44,058 nt of DNA from Sphingomonadales bacterium (GCA_004173185.1 SEFZ01000036.1:1-44058); one strand, 5' to 3'. Positions 16,396 to 24,568 are shown, counted from the stretch's first letter. Numbers and translations are program-made. The notes: a model not told the origin generated them from the letters alone.

Positions 16396-16518
16396 CCATC
16401 CTCATATTTTTCGTGAGAGTTTTCCTTGCCTCTATTCTCTCATGGAGGCCGGATTCGCCTCAAACTCGCCGGAAATGATGCAATGGGATCAGGAGCTTGA
16501 GCGTCCTTGCCAAGCAGA

Positions 16519-16619
16519 TGCGGCGATTAACGGGATTATTCACCGCATCTTGTGCGGCGAATATCCTTGCGCTGTGCGGTGAATACGGGCTATAATCGCC
16601 GCAGAAGGTGCGGTGATTA
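16519..16619 (+). promoter_or_regulatory. Fic promoter with six operator half-sites
   Basis: Consensus half-site TGCGGYGAWTA occurs six times: forward 16519-16529, reverse 16537-16547, forward 16553-16563, forward 16575-16585, reverse 16593-16603, forward 16609-16619. Start-to-start spacings are 18, 16, 22, 18, 16, so two identical forward-reverse-forward triads. A promoter TTGCGC (16567-16572), 18 bp, TATAAT (16591-16596) lies inside; the fifth site overlaps the -10 and the sixth overlaps the Shine-Dalgarno and start codon. The layout implies strong repression, probably by the Fic protein through its own winged helix. Confidence 0.75.
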
Positions 16620-17728
16620 TGACCTATATCCATGAACGAGCCGATTGGCCAAATCTGCGTTGGAGCGACGAGCAGCTTGCCCAGCCGCTTGCCGCCGTGC
16701 GCCATCGCCAAGGGCGATTGATCGGGCACATGGAAGCCCTTGGCTTTCCGCTGCGCGAAGAAGCCGTGCTGCAAGCCCTCACCGAAGATGTCATCAAATC
16801 AAGCGAGATCGAAGGTGAGGTGCTGGACCGCGATCAGGTTCGCTCGTCCATCGCCCGACGCCTTGGCATGGATATTGGCGGTCTGGTTCCAGCGGATCGC
16901 AACGTCGAAGGCGTTGTCGAAATGATGCTCGACGCTACGCAGAACTATGCCGCGCCGCTAACCGCCGAGCGGCTGCATGACTGGCACGCTGCCCTGTTTC
17001 CGACAGGGCGCAGCGGCATGAGCAAAATCACAGTGGGCGTTTGGCGCACAGGTGCGGACGGCCCGATGCAGGTTGTATCAGGGCCGATTGGCCGCGAGCG
17101 CGTCCATTATGAAGCGCCAGATGCCGAGCGGCTTGATGCTGAGATGGGGAACTTCCTCACATGGTTTGAAACTGCCCAGCCCGACCCCGTCCTGAAAGCC
17201 GGTGTCGCGCACCTGTGGTTTGTTACCATCCACCCATTTGACGATGGCAATGGCCGTATTGCCCGCGCCATTGCCGACCTTGCGCTTGCGCGCGCGGAAG
17301 GCACAGCGCAGCGGTTCTACAGCATGTCCGCGCAGATCAGGACCGAGCGCAACGCCTATTACGACATGCTGGAATCTACGCAGAAGGGCGACGTGGACAT
17401 CACGCCCTGGCTACTCTGGTTCATCGGCTGTTTGGATCGCGCTTTCGACGGTGCCGAAATCATCCTCGCCAGCGTCATGCACAAGGCGCGGTTCTGGGAT
17501 GCAGTCGCCGACCAGCCCTTGAACGACCGCCAGCGCAAAATCCTCAACCGCTTGCTCGATGGCTTCGACGGCAAACTGACCAATGCAAAATGGGCGACTA
17601 TCGCTAAAACATCGCCCGATACTGCGCTGCGCGACATTACCGATCTCGTCCAGCGCGGCATCTTGGTTAAAGAGCCGGGGGGCGGGCGCAGCACCAGTTA
17701 CGCCCTTGCACCCGAAACCTCGTCATAA
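16619..17728 (+). CDS. Fic family protein with N-terminal DUF4172-like and C-terminal winged-helix domains
   Basis: A 369-residue protein. Order: N-terminal domain (about 1-85, WPNLRWSDEQLA), inhibitory motif S61-SEI-E65-G66 of the (S/T)xxxE(G/N) class, Fic core with HPFDDGNGR (H205 to R213), then a C-terminal winged helix (about 300-365, TNAKWATIAKTSPDTALRDITDLVQRG). Fic enzymes transfer AMP or other nucleotidyl groups to target proteins; the inhibitory motif in the same chain suggests a self-restrained enzyme. Start ATG 16619 follows AGAAGG; GTG 16613 is possible. The operator array upstream suggests self-repression through the C-terminal DNA-binding domain. Target unknown. Confidence 0.9.
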   Translation: MTYIHERADWPNLRWSDEQLAQPLAAVRHRQGRLIGHMEALGFPLREEAVLQALTEDVIKSSEIEGEVLDRDQVRSSIARRLGMDIGGLVPADRNVEGVVEMMLDATQNYAAPLTAERLHDWHAALFPTGRSGMSKITVGVWRTGADGPMQVVSGPIGRERVHYEAPDAERLDAEMGNFLTWFETAQPDPVLKAGVAHLWFVTIHPFDDGNGRIARAIADLALARAEGTAQRFYSMSAQIRTERNAYYDMLESTQKGDVDITPWLLWFIGCLDRAFDGAEIILASVMHKARFWDAVADQPLNDRQRKILNRLLDGFDGKLTNAKWATIAKTSPDTALRDITDLVQRGILVKEPGGGRSTSYALAPETSS

Positions 17729-18095
17729 GCAGCACAACCCCTGACATGCCGATGTGATGCAGCCCGCCAGCGATGGCGGGCGGGGTTATCTCATACCGTC
17801 ACACCCAAACCTTGTAGTAACGGCTCGATGAATTTTCGCTGTCGCCTTTGACTCCTTGAGAGCAAGGGAAGGCACGTTTCAGTCCATTACGGCCTCTTAT
17901 TGGGTCGCTTCTGGCACAGCCCCGCCTGTCGTCAATCGCCTGCGCTTCCGCGCCTCTCGCTTCGCTTTGGCTTGTGCAGCTTGCACCTTCGGGCGGGCTT
18001 CGCCCGGCGTTGACCACCGGCTTGATGGGCCGCGCCGACTTCTCCCCATGAGGCCGCAGATGGTCTGCGCGCCTCCAATCTCAAGGAGAATGACA
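17729..18095. other. Gene-free stretch with a terminator hairpin after fic
   Basis: No convincing coding frame. CCCGCC-AGCGAT-GGCGGG (17763-17780) is a hairpin 35 bp past the Fic stop, probably its terminator. A second hairpin GGGCG/CGCCC lies at 17991-18005. The end of the stretch holds AAGGAGA at 18083-18089, the ribosome site of the next gene. Nothing else is seen. Confidence 0.5.
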
Positions 18096-18314
18096 ATGGC
18101 GAACGTCGATCAAAATTCACCCGCTTTCATGCTCTGGTGCGTGGAAGGTGACGGCAAGGATGCCCGCTGGACCCGCATCGGGGCCGCGTGGCTTCATCAG
18201 GACGGCAAGGGCTTCAACATGCGCTGCAACGCGATCCCGTTGCAGGGCCGCTTGGTTGCTCGCGCCTTCACCCCGAAAGCTGACCGCGATGCGGCGCAAG
18301 GAGGTCTGGTATGA
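18096..18314 (+). CDS. Small protein upstream of DUF3768 gene, hypothetical
   Basis: A 72-residue protein. It has one compact region (FMLWCVEGDGKDARWTRIG) then IPLQGRLVARAF, like small proteins common in mobile regions of alphaproteobacteria. ATG 18096 is chosen because AAGGAG sits 7 bases upstream; the ATG six bases earlier is too close to it. Its last codons overlap the next gene's start (ATGA, 18311-18314), so they are coupled. Confidence 0.7.
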   Translation: MANVDQNSPAFMLWCVEGDGKDARWTRIGAAWLHQDGKGFNMRCNAIPLQGRLVARAFTPKADRDAAQGGLV

Positions 18315-18649
18315 ACGCGCCCCTTCACACCGCATCGCGCATCCGCGAGCTGAACGACCTGTTCCGCACTTGCTTCATCGGCGGGCGCGTCCTGATCACC
18401 GAGGGCATCATCGCCCTTGGTGACACTTTTACCAGCGGCTGCGTGGAAGCGGTACAACGCTTCACCGATTTCAGCGCTGATAACGATCCATACGGCGAAC
18501 ACGACTTCGGCTGTGTCACCGTCGATAATCGCAAGGTCTTTTGGAAGATCGACTATTACGACCGGGATTGCCGTTACGGCTCCGAATGTCCGGCCGATCC
18601 CGCCCAGACAACCCGAGTCCTCACCATCATGCTGGCCAGTGAATACTAG
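18311..18649 (+). CDS. DUF3768 domain-containing protein
   Basis: A 112-residue soluble protein. The block IRELNDLFRTCFIGGRVLITEGI near the N-terminus, DPYGEHDFGCVTV in the middle and KVFWKIDYYD match the DUF3768 family, found mostly on plasmids and integrated elements of alphaproteobacteria. Function unknown. Coupled to the gene before it. A strong GC hairpin follows the stop. Confidence 0.82.
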   Translation: MNAPLHTASRIRELNDLFRTCFIGGRVLITEGIIALGDTFTSGCVEAVQRFTDFSADNDPYGEHDFGCVTVDNRKVFWKIDYYDRDCRYGSECPADPAQTTRVLTIMLASEY

Positions 18650-18658
18650 GCCAGCGCG

Positions 18659-18685
18659 CGCGCCGCCGGCGATGTCGGCGGCGCG
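18659..18685. terminator. GC-rich hairpin between convergent genes
   Basis: A perfect 10-bp stem CGCGCCGCCG / CGGCGGCGCG with a 7-base loop, in the 52 bp between the DUF3768 gene (plus) and the 68-residue gene (minus). It lacks a T-tract but is placed to serve both strands. Confidence 0.5.
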
Positions 18686-18701
18686 TCGCCTTGCACTTCC
18701 G

Positions 18702-18908
18702 TCAGAAGCGCGGACCCTGCGGGGTACGAGGGCGTTGCGCGAAGCGGGCCAAAGCCTGCTCGACGTGGCGCAGCGAGACGTGAACGTCAGAGGTCAAAAA
18801 GCGAGATTGCGGGTTACGGCGCAGATCGCTCAGAAGGCGACCGTAGAGAGCGCGGAGTTCCTCAATCTGCATGCCTTCAAGTTCAGCGGGGGTGATAAAG
18901 AGCGACAT
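18702..18908 (-). CDS. Small helical protein, hypothetical
   Basis: A 68-residue protein, mostly helical (TPAELEGMQIEELRALYGRLLSDLRRN), ending in a basic Pro-rich tail. The frame is open for another 347 codons upstream, but that part is antisense to intergenic DNA and to the coupling-protein gene; ATG 18908 is the credible start. Upstream lies an imperfect inverted repeat (18973-19041) that would form part of its leader. No family recognised. Confidence 0.6.
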   Translation of the reverse strand: MSLFITPAELEGMQIEELRALYGRLLSDLRRNPQSRFLTSDVHVSLRHVEQALARFAQRPRTPQGPRF

Positions 18909-18972
18909 GATTTTTCTCCCAGTCTGTAGCCGCGACCATCGCGGGCCTTCATGGCAGACAGGGAGCAGGGCG

Positions 18973-19041
18973 TTTGCCTTGGCCGCACTTGGCGGAGCGC
19001 AGCGGAGAAGCCGCGAAGTGGCTTGCGGCCCAAAAGGCAAA
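18973..19041. repeat. Imperfect inverted repeat upstream of the coupling-protein gene
   Basis: Outer arms TTTGCCTT (18973-18980) and AAGGCAAA (19034-19041), inner arms CCGCA (18983-18987) and TGCGG (19024-19028), with further partial pairing inside. It could form a stem in the leader of the minus-strand gene at 18908, or in single-stranded DNA during transfer. Role not known. Confidence 0.4.
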
Positions 19042-19190
19042 TCCCCTGCAAGGATGCCCATGAAGAAGGCCCGTGTGGCGTCGGCACAGGGAGAAAATGT
19101 GCCGCACCTTGGCACCCGCATCAGAAAGTCTTGAACAAACACAAAAATGACGCTGAAAAGAGAGCCTGAATCTTGTGCGTTAGGAACTGC

Positions 19191-21611
19191 TTGAATCGCA
19201 TTGCTCGTCTTTGGCTTTTCATTGCTTTCTGCGTTGCCTGGCCTGTCGCCAGCCACGCCCAAGACCGTGCCCAGATCACCCGTGGGATCACCTATGCGCT
19301 GACGGACATCGCGCTGATCGAGCGCGAGCGCGCCCGTGCCGACGTGCCTGACGATTTTGCCGCCGACAAGCTTACCCTCAGTCGGCAGCGGCTTTCCGAG
19401 AACTACGCAGCAGCAGACCGGACAGGGCAAGGCCGCGCCATCCGGCAGGAGGCACAGCGCCGAGCCAACCGCACCATCGGCGCGCAGCCACGCACCGATT
19501 ATTTGCGCGGCTTTCCCGACCCGCAGCGGGTGCGCGCCGATCTTGCTGCGACAAGCAGCGGCGTCAGCGACGTTGAGCTTGCGGGAAGGCAAGCGGGCCG
19601 TATGGCGATGCTTGCCAACGCCCTTGAAGGATTGCAGGGGCCAACGGGAGCCACTGACAAAGATCGCTGGCCTGCCGACGTGGCGCAGCTTCACGCCCGC
19701 TACTGGCTGCACTTCCACGACCTGCGTGACCGGATGCAGGCGACCTTCACGGACACCTGCGCCCGCTGGCAGTTCTGGTGCACAACGCGGGCAGAGACGT
19801 TTAATCGCACGCGGGTTCACTACGAGCACGATCTTGAACGCGCGCAGGAAATAGCGACTCTTTATTTCCCAGAGGGTTTCCGCGAGCGTTTCGTTGACAC
19901 CACGGGAGTCGGCGGAAGCCGCACCGGGCACAAGCAGTATCAGGCGCAACTCCGCGAACAGCGCGAAGCCGCTGAGCGTGCGCGGGAGATCGAAAAAGAT
20001 GGCGTGAGCTATCGCACTCTTGTGCCGATCATCGGCGTAATACTGCTCGTGCTACTCCCCCTCAGCATGATGTTCACCCGGCGCAATCAGGGCGATGGCA
20101 GGCCGCCGCTTTCCGACAATCACGGCTCCGCCACATGGGGCGCGATGAACATGAATGTTCATCCGCTCGAACCGTTGTTCGGCGTGTTCCTTGGAAAATA
20201 TGCGTGGCCGCATCACACCGATGGTCAGGTAAAAACCGCGCCCGTGTTCACTAAGCCCGAGGCGCATACCCTCATTATGGCTCCGACGCGAACCGGCAAA
20301 GGCACCAACATCATCGTGCCGACCCTGCTGCGCTATGATGGCTCGATGCTGGTTATCGACCCTAAGGGCGAGAACGCCGCCATCGCGGGGAGGCAGCGCG
20401 CAGCACTGCCCGGTCACAAGGTCCATGTCCTCAACCCGTGGGGGGTGCTGGACGATGAACTGGCAAAACGCGGTTTGCCAACGTCGCGCTACAATCCGCT
20501 CGATGCGATCCGGCGCGGCGATCCCGATGCGGTCAGCATCGCGCACACAATGGCCGAGAGCATCTGTGTGCGAAGCGAAGGCAAGGACAGCAGCTATTGG
20601 GAAGGTAATGCCACAGCGATCCTGACCGCCGTGCTTCTCTGGCTGGCCGACAACGACAGCGACCGCGAACGAAAAACGCTGGCGCGGGTGCGCCAGATCG
20701 TCACGCTGCCGCTCGACCGGCTGCAACAGGAATACTTCGTCCCGATGGCGGCCAGCACCGCCTATGGCGGCGCGATCGCCGAGAACATCGGCCCGTTCCT
20801 GTCTGGCGGGGATTCCCGCGACCTGCCCGCGATCCAGCGGACGCTGGCCGAGGCCACGCGCTTCATCAGCGACGAGCGCCTAAAAGAAGCAACATCGGCA
20901 ACCTCCGACTTCGATTTGCGCACGTTCCCGCACAGGTCGGAAACGGTATTTTTGGTGATCCCGCCCGACCGCATGAAGGCGCAGGCGACATGGCTGCGTC
21001 TCATGCTCGCCGCATTCGCCCATGCCTTCCGCACGGCCAAGCCGCGCGGGCAGATACGCGGCATGATGCTGATTGACGAGCTACCGGCGCTCGGGAGGAT
21101 TCCCGACCTGCCGACCGACCTTGCCACCATGAGCGGCTATGGCCTCGATTACACCCTGATTGTGCAGGACCTTGGGCAGCTCAAAGCGACCTACGGCGAG
21201 GAGTCCCGCACGATCCTTGCCAACTGTGGCTGGAAATGGCTGTGCAACGTGCGCGACTACGACACAGCCAAGTATGTCTCCGACACCCTTGGCCAGCGCA
21301 CCGTCGGCACCGCAACGGTGAACGAAGGGCAGACCGGACAGGGCGAACCCACCAGCGGCAAGGCATATGGCGAGATGGGCCGCGCCTTGCTCACCCCTGA
21401 CGAGGTGATGCAGCTCGGGCGGGAGAAGGCCATTGTGTTGCCGCCCGCCGGGCGTCCGTTTCAGGTTTGGGGTGTGGGCTATTGGGCAATCCGAGATGAG
21501 TTCCTGCCGTACCGGGAAGGGGCGATGCAGCTCTATTATTCGCACCCCTTGGTGATCGACCCCAACCCCTATAGGCAGGGTGCGGACGGGCAGGAACAGG
21601 CCGCAAAGTAG
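19191..21611 (+). CDS. traG: TraG/VirD4-family type IV coupling protein
   Basis: An 806-residue conjugation coupling ATPase of the inner membrane. N-terminal signal-like helix (RLWLFIAFCVAWPVASHA), a long periplasmic or accessory part, a membrane helix at about 278-297, then the ATPase: Walker A PTRTGKGT (364-372) and Walker B MMLIDE (625-630). It would link the relaxase-DNA complex to a mating pore. TTG 19191 is chosen for the TAGGA five bases upstream; TTG 19173 is an alternative. No VirB/Trb pore genes are in the element, so it must use one supplied in trans. About 850 residues upstream-to-downstream context is otherwise mobilization genes. Confidence 0.9.
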   Translation: MNRIARLWLFIAFCVAWPVASHAQDRAQITRGITYALTDIALIERERARADVPDDFAADKLTLSRQRLSENYAAADRTGQGRAIRQEAQRRANRTIGAQPRTDYLRGFPDPQRVRADLAATSSGVSDVELAGRQAGRMAMLANALEGLQGPTGATDKDRWPADVAQLHARYWLHFHDLRDRMQATFTDTCARWQFWCTTRAETFNRTRVHYEHDLERAQEIATLYFPEGFRERFVDTTGVGGSRTGHKQYQAQLREQREAAERAREIEKDGVSYRTLVPIIGVILLVLLPLSMMFTRRNQGDGRPPLSDNHGSATWGAMNMNVHPLEPLFGVFLGKYAWPHHTDGQVKTAPVFTKPEAHTLIMAPTRTGKGTNIIVPTLLRYDGSMLVIDPKGENAAIAGRQRAALPGHKVHVLNPWGVLDDELAKRGLPTSRYNPLDAIRRGDPDAVSIAHTMAESICVRSEGKDSSYWEGNATAILTAVLLWLADNDSDRERKTLARVRQIVTLPLDRLQQEYFVPMAASTAYGGAIAENIGPFLSGGDSRDLPAIQRTLAEATRFISDERLKEATSATSDFDLRTFPHRSETVFLVIPPDRMKAQATWLRLMLAAFAHAFRTAKPRGQIRGMMLIDELPALGRIPDLPTDLATMSGYGLDYTLIVQDLGQLKATYGEESRTILANCGWKWLCNVRDYDTAKYVSDTLGQRTVGTATVNEGQTGQGEPTSGKAYGEMGRALLTPDEVMQLGREKAIVLPPAGRPFQVWGVGYWAIRDEFLPYREGAMQLYYSHPLVIDPNPYRQGADGQEQAAK

Positions 21612-21728
21612 CAACGTGCCGCATCACAAGACGCAAGGAAATTTCCGGGCGAATCTGCTTTAATGATGTTGTCCGCCGCTGGCTGGTGGCGGACACCCAA
21701 GGCGCAGGATTGGCGACACGGCAAGATC

Positions 21729-21752
21729 AGGCGCATACAAGCGTATACGCCT
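21729..21752. repeat. 10-bp inverted repeat, candidate oriT or operator element
   Basis: AGGCGCATAC (21729-21738), loop AAGC, GTATACGCCT (21743-21752), one mismatch. It lies between the coupling-protein gene and the mobC/relaxase pair, where an origin of transfer is expected. There is no nic-site evidence, so this is positional inference. Confidence 0.4.
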
Positions 21753-21799
21753 AAGCATTAAACCACTACGTCAGTTGCGCGCCGTATCCCCTTAGCAAT

Positions 21800-21828
21800 T
21801 CACAGTTGCACAAACTCATGTTATGCTA
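21800..21828 (+). promoter_or_regulatory. Predicted promoter of the mobilization operon
   Basis: TTCACA, a 17-bp spacer and TATGCT, ending near 21828, upstream of the hairpin array and mobC. It would give a leader of about 370 nt before the mobC GTG. Read by eye; positions accurate to a few bases. Confidence 0.4.
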
Positions 21829-21850
21829 ATAACAGGAGATGCAAGCCATG

Positions 21851-22181
21851 CGCGGTATTACCGCGCGCCTTGGCAAGGGGTTCTTCGACCCCGTTGCATC
21901 CCCGACCAAGGAGAGCCTTCGTGCCCTCCTGTGGAACCTCCAGAGCAGGGGATTTCCCTCCCCATGCACCCTGGACCGGGATGATGAACATATGCGCCCC
22001 CCGCATCTGTTCGTCATCCCTCCAAAGGAGCTTTCGCGCTCCCTTGGAAACCCACCGACCGCTGATTGCAGCGGCCACAACCAAAGGGCTTTCATGCCCC
22101 TTGGAACCCAGACCGGGGATTGCGAACCCCGGCCCCCCGGCAGGCATTTCGCGCCTGCAACCGACCAAGGCGGTGCCTTGG
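21851..22181 (+). ncRNA. Tandem hairpin array, candidate structured leader or oriT region
   Basis: At least eight hairpins in 330 nt with no credible coding. The clearest: CGCGGT/ACCGCG (21851-21865); a 13-bp stem GGGATGATGAACA / TGTTCGTCATCCC (21978-22020); CCAA-GGAGC/GCTCC-TTGG (22022-22047); CCGCTG-ATTG-CAGCGG; CCAA-GGGC/GCCC-TTGG (22081-22104); CCGGGG/CCCCGG; GCAGGC/GCCTGC; CCAAGGC-GGT-GCCTTGG (just before 22181). CCAA...TTGG hairpins, each followed by GGAACC or GGAAACC, alternate with CG-closed hairpins. It ends about 12 bases before the mobC Shine-Dalgarno. It could be a regulatory RNA or secondary structure used on transferred single strands. Confidence 0.6.
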
Positions 22182-22204
22182 AACCCTTCATAATAGGAGG
22201 GCGG

Positions 22205-22597
22205 GTGGCGACAGGAAGTGACAAACGGCAACGGAAGCGCCTCATTACGTTCCGTGTGACCGACGAAGAATACGCCCGGTATCAGGAACGGGCTTCGCGT
22301 GCTGGCCTCGCAGTCGGAGCGTTTGCCCGTGCTGCTGGCCTCAACGAAGCTGGCCCCCGCGCACGTCGCCGTCGCCCCATTGAACATGCCGCCCTCGCGC
22401 AGCTTATGGCTGCCATGAACCGCGTCGGCAACAACCTCAACCAGATCGCCCGCAACACCAATCTCGGCATCGACATTGATGTGCCCGTGCTGCGCGATGC
22501 CCTGCACGAATACCATGCGGTAATTGGCGCGATCTATGAAGCCCTCGGCATGGAGAACGCCGGTGATCATCAAGGGAAAAAGCCGGGCGGGCGCTAG
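22205..22597 (+). CDS. mobC: MobC-like relaxosome accessory protein
   Basis: A 130-residue protein starting with GTG behind AGGAGGG. The N-terminal half looks like a ribbon-helix-helix or related DNA-binding fold (ITFRVTDEEYARYQERASRAGL), followed by the MobC-type block LMAAMNRVGNNLNQIARNTNLG. It would help the relaxase recognise and melt oriT. The longer frame from 21839 reads through the hairpin array and is not coding. It overlaps the relaxase start by 35 bp, so the two are coupled. Confidence 0.85.
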   Translation: MATGSDKRQRKRLITFRVTDEEYARYQERASRAGLAVGAFARAAGLNEAGPRARRRRPIEHAALAQLMAAMNRVGNNLNQIARNTNLGIDIDVPVLRDALHEYHAVIGAIYEALGMENAGDHQGKKPGGR

Positions 22598-24008
22598 CCA
22601 GCTCGCCCAACACCTTGGCCGCGCCGATACCAACGAGCGCATCGAAATCCTGCAACTGGACTCCGCAGGAACGCCCGCCGAAGCATTCCGCGACTGGCAG
22701 ACCTACACCCTCGCCACCAAGGGCAAACTCGGCCTCTACCATGCCAACATCGACCCCGACGCCAAATATGAAATGACCCCGCAGCAGTGGATGCGGGCCG
22801 TAGACATTTTGGAGGAGGAGCTTGGCCTTCAAGGCCAACCCCGTGCCGTCGTGATGCACGAAAAGAACGGGCGCGAGCATATCCATGTCGTTTGGGCACG
22901 CGCCGACATGGACACCATGACCTTGCGTTCCGACAGCATGAATTATCAGGCCCACGAGCGCGCCAGCCTGCGTATGGAGCAGGAGTTCGGCCACGAGCAT
23001 GTTCCCGGCAAACACGCCAAGCGTGACCGCGAGGCCCAGCCAGAGTTCCCCACCGCCGAGGTCAACCACGGCGAATGGCAACAGCGCGAACGCGGCGGCA
23101 TCGACCACCGCGAGCGCAAGTCGCAGGTCACGGCGCTTTACGAGGCCAGCGATAGCGGCCCCGCTTTCAAGGCCGCGCTGGAGGATGCGGGCTATGTGCT
23201 GGCGCGCGGCGACCGCCGCGACTTCGTGATCCTCGATGACGATGCCAAGGCCCACAGCCTTGGCCGTCAGCTTCCCGGCGTGAAGGCCAAAGACTTGCGC
23301 GCCTTCATGTCCGAAATCGACCCTGAATTGCTGCCCAGCGTGAAGGAGGCCCGCGCCGCCATCCGCGAAGCTGCCCGTGCGCAGCCAACGCCCGAACAGG
23401 ACAAGCCTCAACCTTCCACACCCGAGCGCCATAATATCCCGCCGCAGGAGTCCGAGGCTGACCGCGAGCGCGTTGCGTCGCTACGCCGCGCGATCATCGA
23501 GCGTCACAGCGCCGAGCTTAAAGAGCAGGAATTGCGTCATGCGCGCGAGGTCGAGACCTTGCAGGAAAACCAGCAAGCCGCCGCTGATAAGGCCATCCTG
23601 TCGTTCGCGCAGAAACAGGCGCAGCGCGCGATCAAAGAACGCCCGCAGGAACCGGGCGGGATCAACCGCCTGATCCGCACCATCCGTGAAGCCGTGGACG
23701 AAGAAGCGCGCCGCCAACGTCTCGAAGACGAGGCCGAGCGCGCCCGCGATGCCGAGGATCGCCGCAATGATGAAGTTCGCATCATGGTATCCGGCCTCAA
23801 CGCCGCCCAGCGTGCAGAAATCGACACGCTTGTTGACCGGCAAGGACGCGAGCGCGCTGACCTGTTGGACGAGCAGTCCCGCGACCTCAAACGGCGCGTC
23901 GAGGACGAGCAGCGCGCAATCGCGCTTGAGCGCGAATATGAGCAGCGCCGCAGGGATGCCTTGGCCAAGGACCGCGAAGGGCCGGAGCGCGACCCCCGCG
24001 CACGCTGA
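22563..24008 (+). CDS. Relaxase / mobilization nuclease
   Basis: A 481-residue relaxase of the PF03432-type mobilization nucleases. Metal-binding residues visible: H99 and the E105-HIH108 block in MHEKNGREHIHVVW. The usual N-terminal Tyr position reads SQLAQHLGR, with His in place; Y59 in GLYHANID is another candidate nucleophile. The C-terminal half (after about 280) is a long Arg/Glu/Gln coiled coil. GTG 22563 is chosen for GGAG seven bases upstream and because family members begin VIIKGKSR. It would nick oriT and lead the strand to the coupling protein. Confidence 0.87.
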   Translation: MIIKGKSRAGASQLAQHLGRADTNERIEILQLDSAGTPAEAFRDWQTYTLATKGKLGLYHANIDPDAKYEMTPQQWMRAVDILEEELGLQGQPRAVVMHEKNGREHIHVVWARADMDTMTLRSDSMNYQAHERASLRMEQEFGHEHVPGKHAKRDREAQPEFPTAEVNHGEWQQRERGGIDHRERKSQVTALYEASDSGPAFKAALEDAGYVLARGDRRDFVILDDDAKAHSLGRQLPGVKAKDLRAFMSEIDPELLPSVKEARAAIREAARAQPTPEQDKPQPSTPERHNIPPQESEADRERVASLRRAIIERHSAELKEQELRHAREVETLQENQQAAADKAILSFAQKQAQRAIKERPQEPGGINRLIRTIREAVDEEARRQRLEDEAERARDAEDRRNDEVRIMVSGLNAAQRAEIDTLVDRQGRERADLLDEQSRDLKRRVEDEQRAIALEREYEQRRRDALAKDREGPERDPRAR

Positions 24009-24022
24009 CGGGCTCGCGCTTC

Positions 24023-24397
24023 TTGCAATCGGAACCGGGCCTGCTGATCAAGCAGATTGCCAGCCTCGTGCCTCAAGCTACCATTGCGGTTTCACGCTTC
24101 GTTGCGACTGTTGCCTGGGGCATCCCCAGCCTTGTGTCGCGCTTCATGGCCGTGGCACGGCCAGCGAAGAAGACCGACGGCGGCAAAGGCACTGCCAACC
24201 AAAGTCACGCGACATCACGCTTTTTTGGCGGCTCCGGTTACATGTCTGACGGCGCCGTGGAAGGTGCAGACTTCGGTTCTGTGTTCCTGACACCGCCGCT
24301 GGCTCCACGCCCAAGCCCACCGCCAAGATCCATGCGTGGCCGTCTGCGGGCGCGTTTCCGCGCTCGCCACTTCCTCAAACCACCTTGGATGCGGTGA
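24023..24397 (+). CDS. Doubtful frame after the relaxase, hypothetical
   Basis: A 124-codon frame starting TTG, 14 bp after the relaxase stop. The first half (SEPGLLIKQIASLVPQATIAVSRFVATVAW) looks like plausible protein with a hydrophobic helix, the second half is Arg/Pro-rich. No ribosome site is clear. It may be a real small gene, or the remains of a longer relaxase C-terminus. Low confidence. Confidence 0.35.
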   Translation: MQSEPGLLIKQIASLVPQATIAVSRFVATVAWGIPSLVSRFMAVARPAKKTDGGKGTANQSHATSRFFGGSGYMSDGAVEGADFGSVFLTPPLAPRPSPPPRSMRGRLRARFRARHFLKPPWMR

Positions 24398-24508
24398 CCT
24401 AGTTTATGCGCGAAGAGCCGCGAATATGTCTGTGACCAAACATTCGCCTGGCCAATTTTCATATCTGAAATCGCTGCCAATTTTTCAACAATAGTGGGGC
24501 CGATTTCG

Positions 24509-24543
24509 TTGGTAGCTGCACCGCTTTGGTGTAAGGTGGTGCA
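24509..24543 (+). promoter_or_regulatory. Promoter and inverted-repeat operator of the defence operon
   Basis: TTGGTA (24509-24514), 17-bp spacer, TAAGGT (24532-24537). An inverted repeat TGCACC (24517-24522) / GGTGCA (24538-24543) brackets the -10. As the first gene encodes a ribbon-helix-helix protein, self-repression here is likely. Confidence 0.5.
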
Positions 24544-24568
24544 GTCCGATGCAACAGTGAAGCACGCC

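Larger units (their letters stand above)
24009..24568. other. Stretch between relaxase and defence operon
   Basis: Contains one weak frame (24023-24397) listed separately. From 24398 to about 24500 the sequence is A/T-richer with no clear gene. The promoter and operator of the RHH gene lie at its end (24509-24543). Nothing else is seen. Confidence 0.45.

Noticed and set aside
17799..18017. Minus-strand frame in the gap after fic
   Set aside because: No ribosome site, composition typical of chance frames in GC-rich DNA.
18909..19949. Long minus-strand frame upstream of the 68-residue gene
   Set aside because: Antisense to the coupling-protein gene and to intergenic DNA, with no plausible domain.
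21851..22181. CRISPR array
   Set aside because: The hairpin units differ in sequence and length and there are no constant repeats with unique spacers of equal size.
21839..22204. N-terminal extension of MobC
   Set aside because: Low-complexity, proline/arginine-rich translation of a hairpin array; a strong ribosome site precedes GTG 22205.
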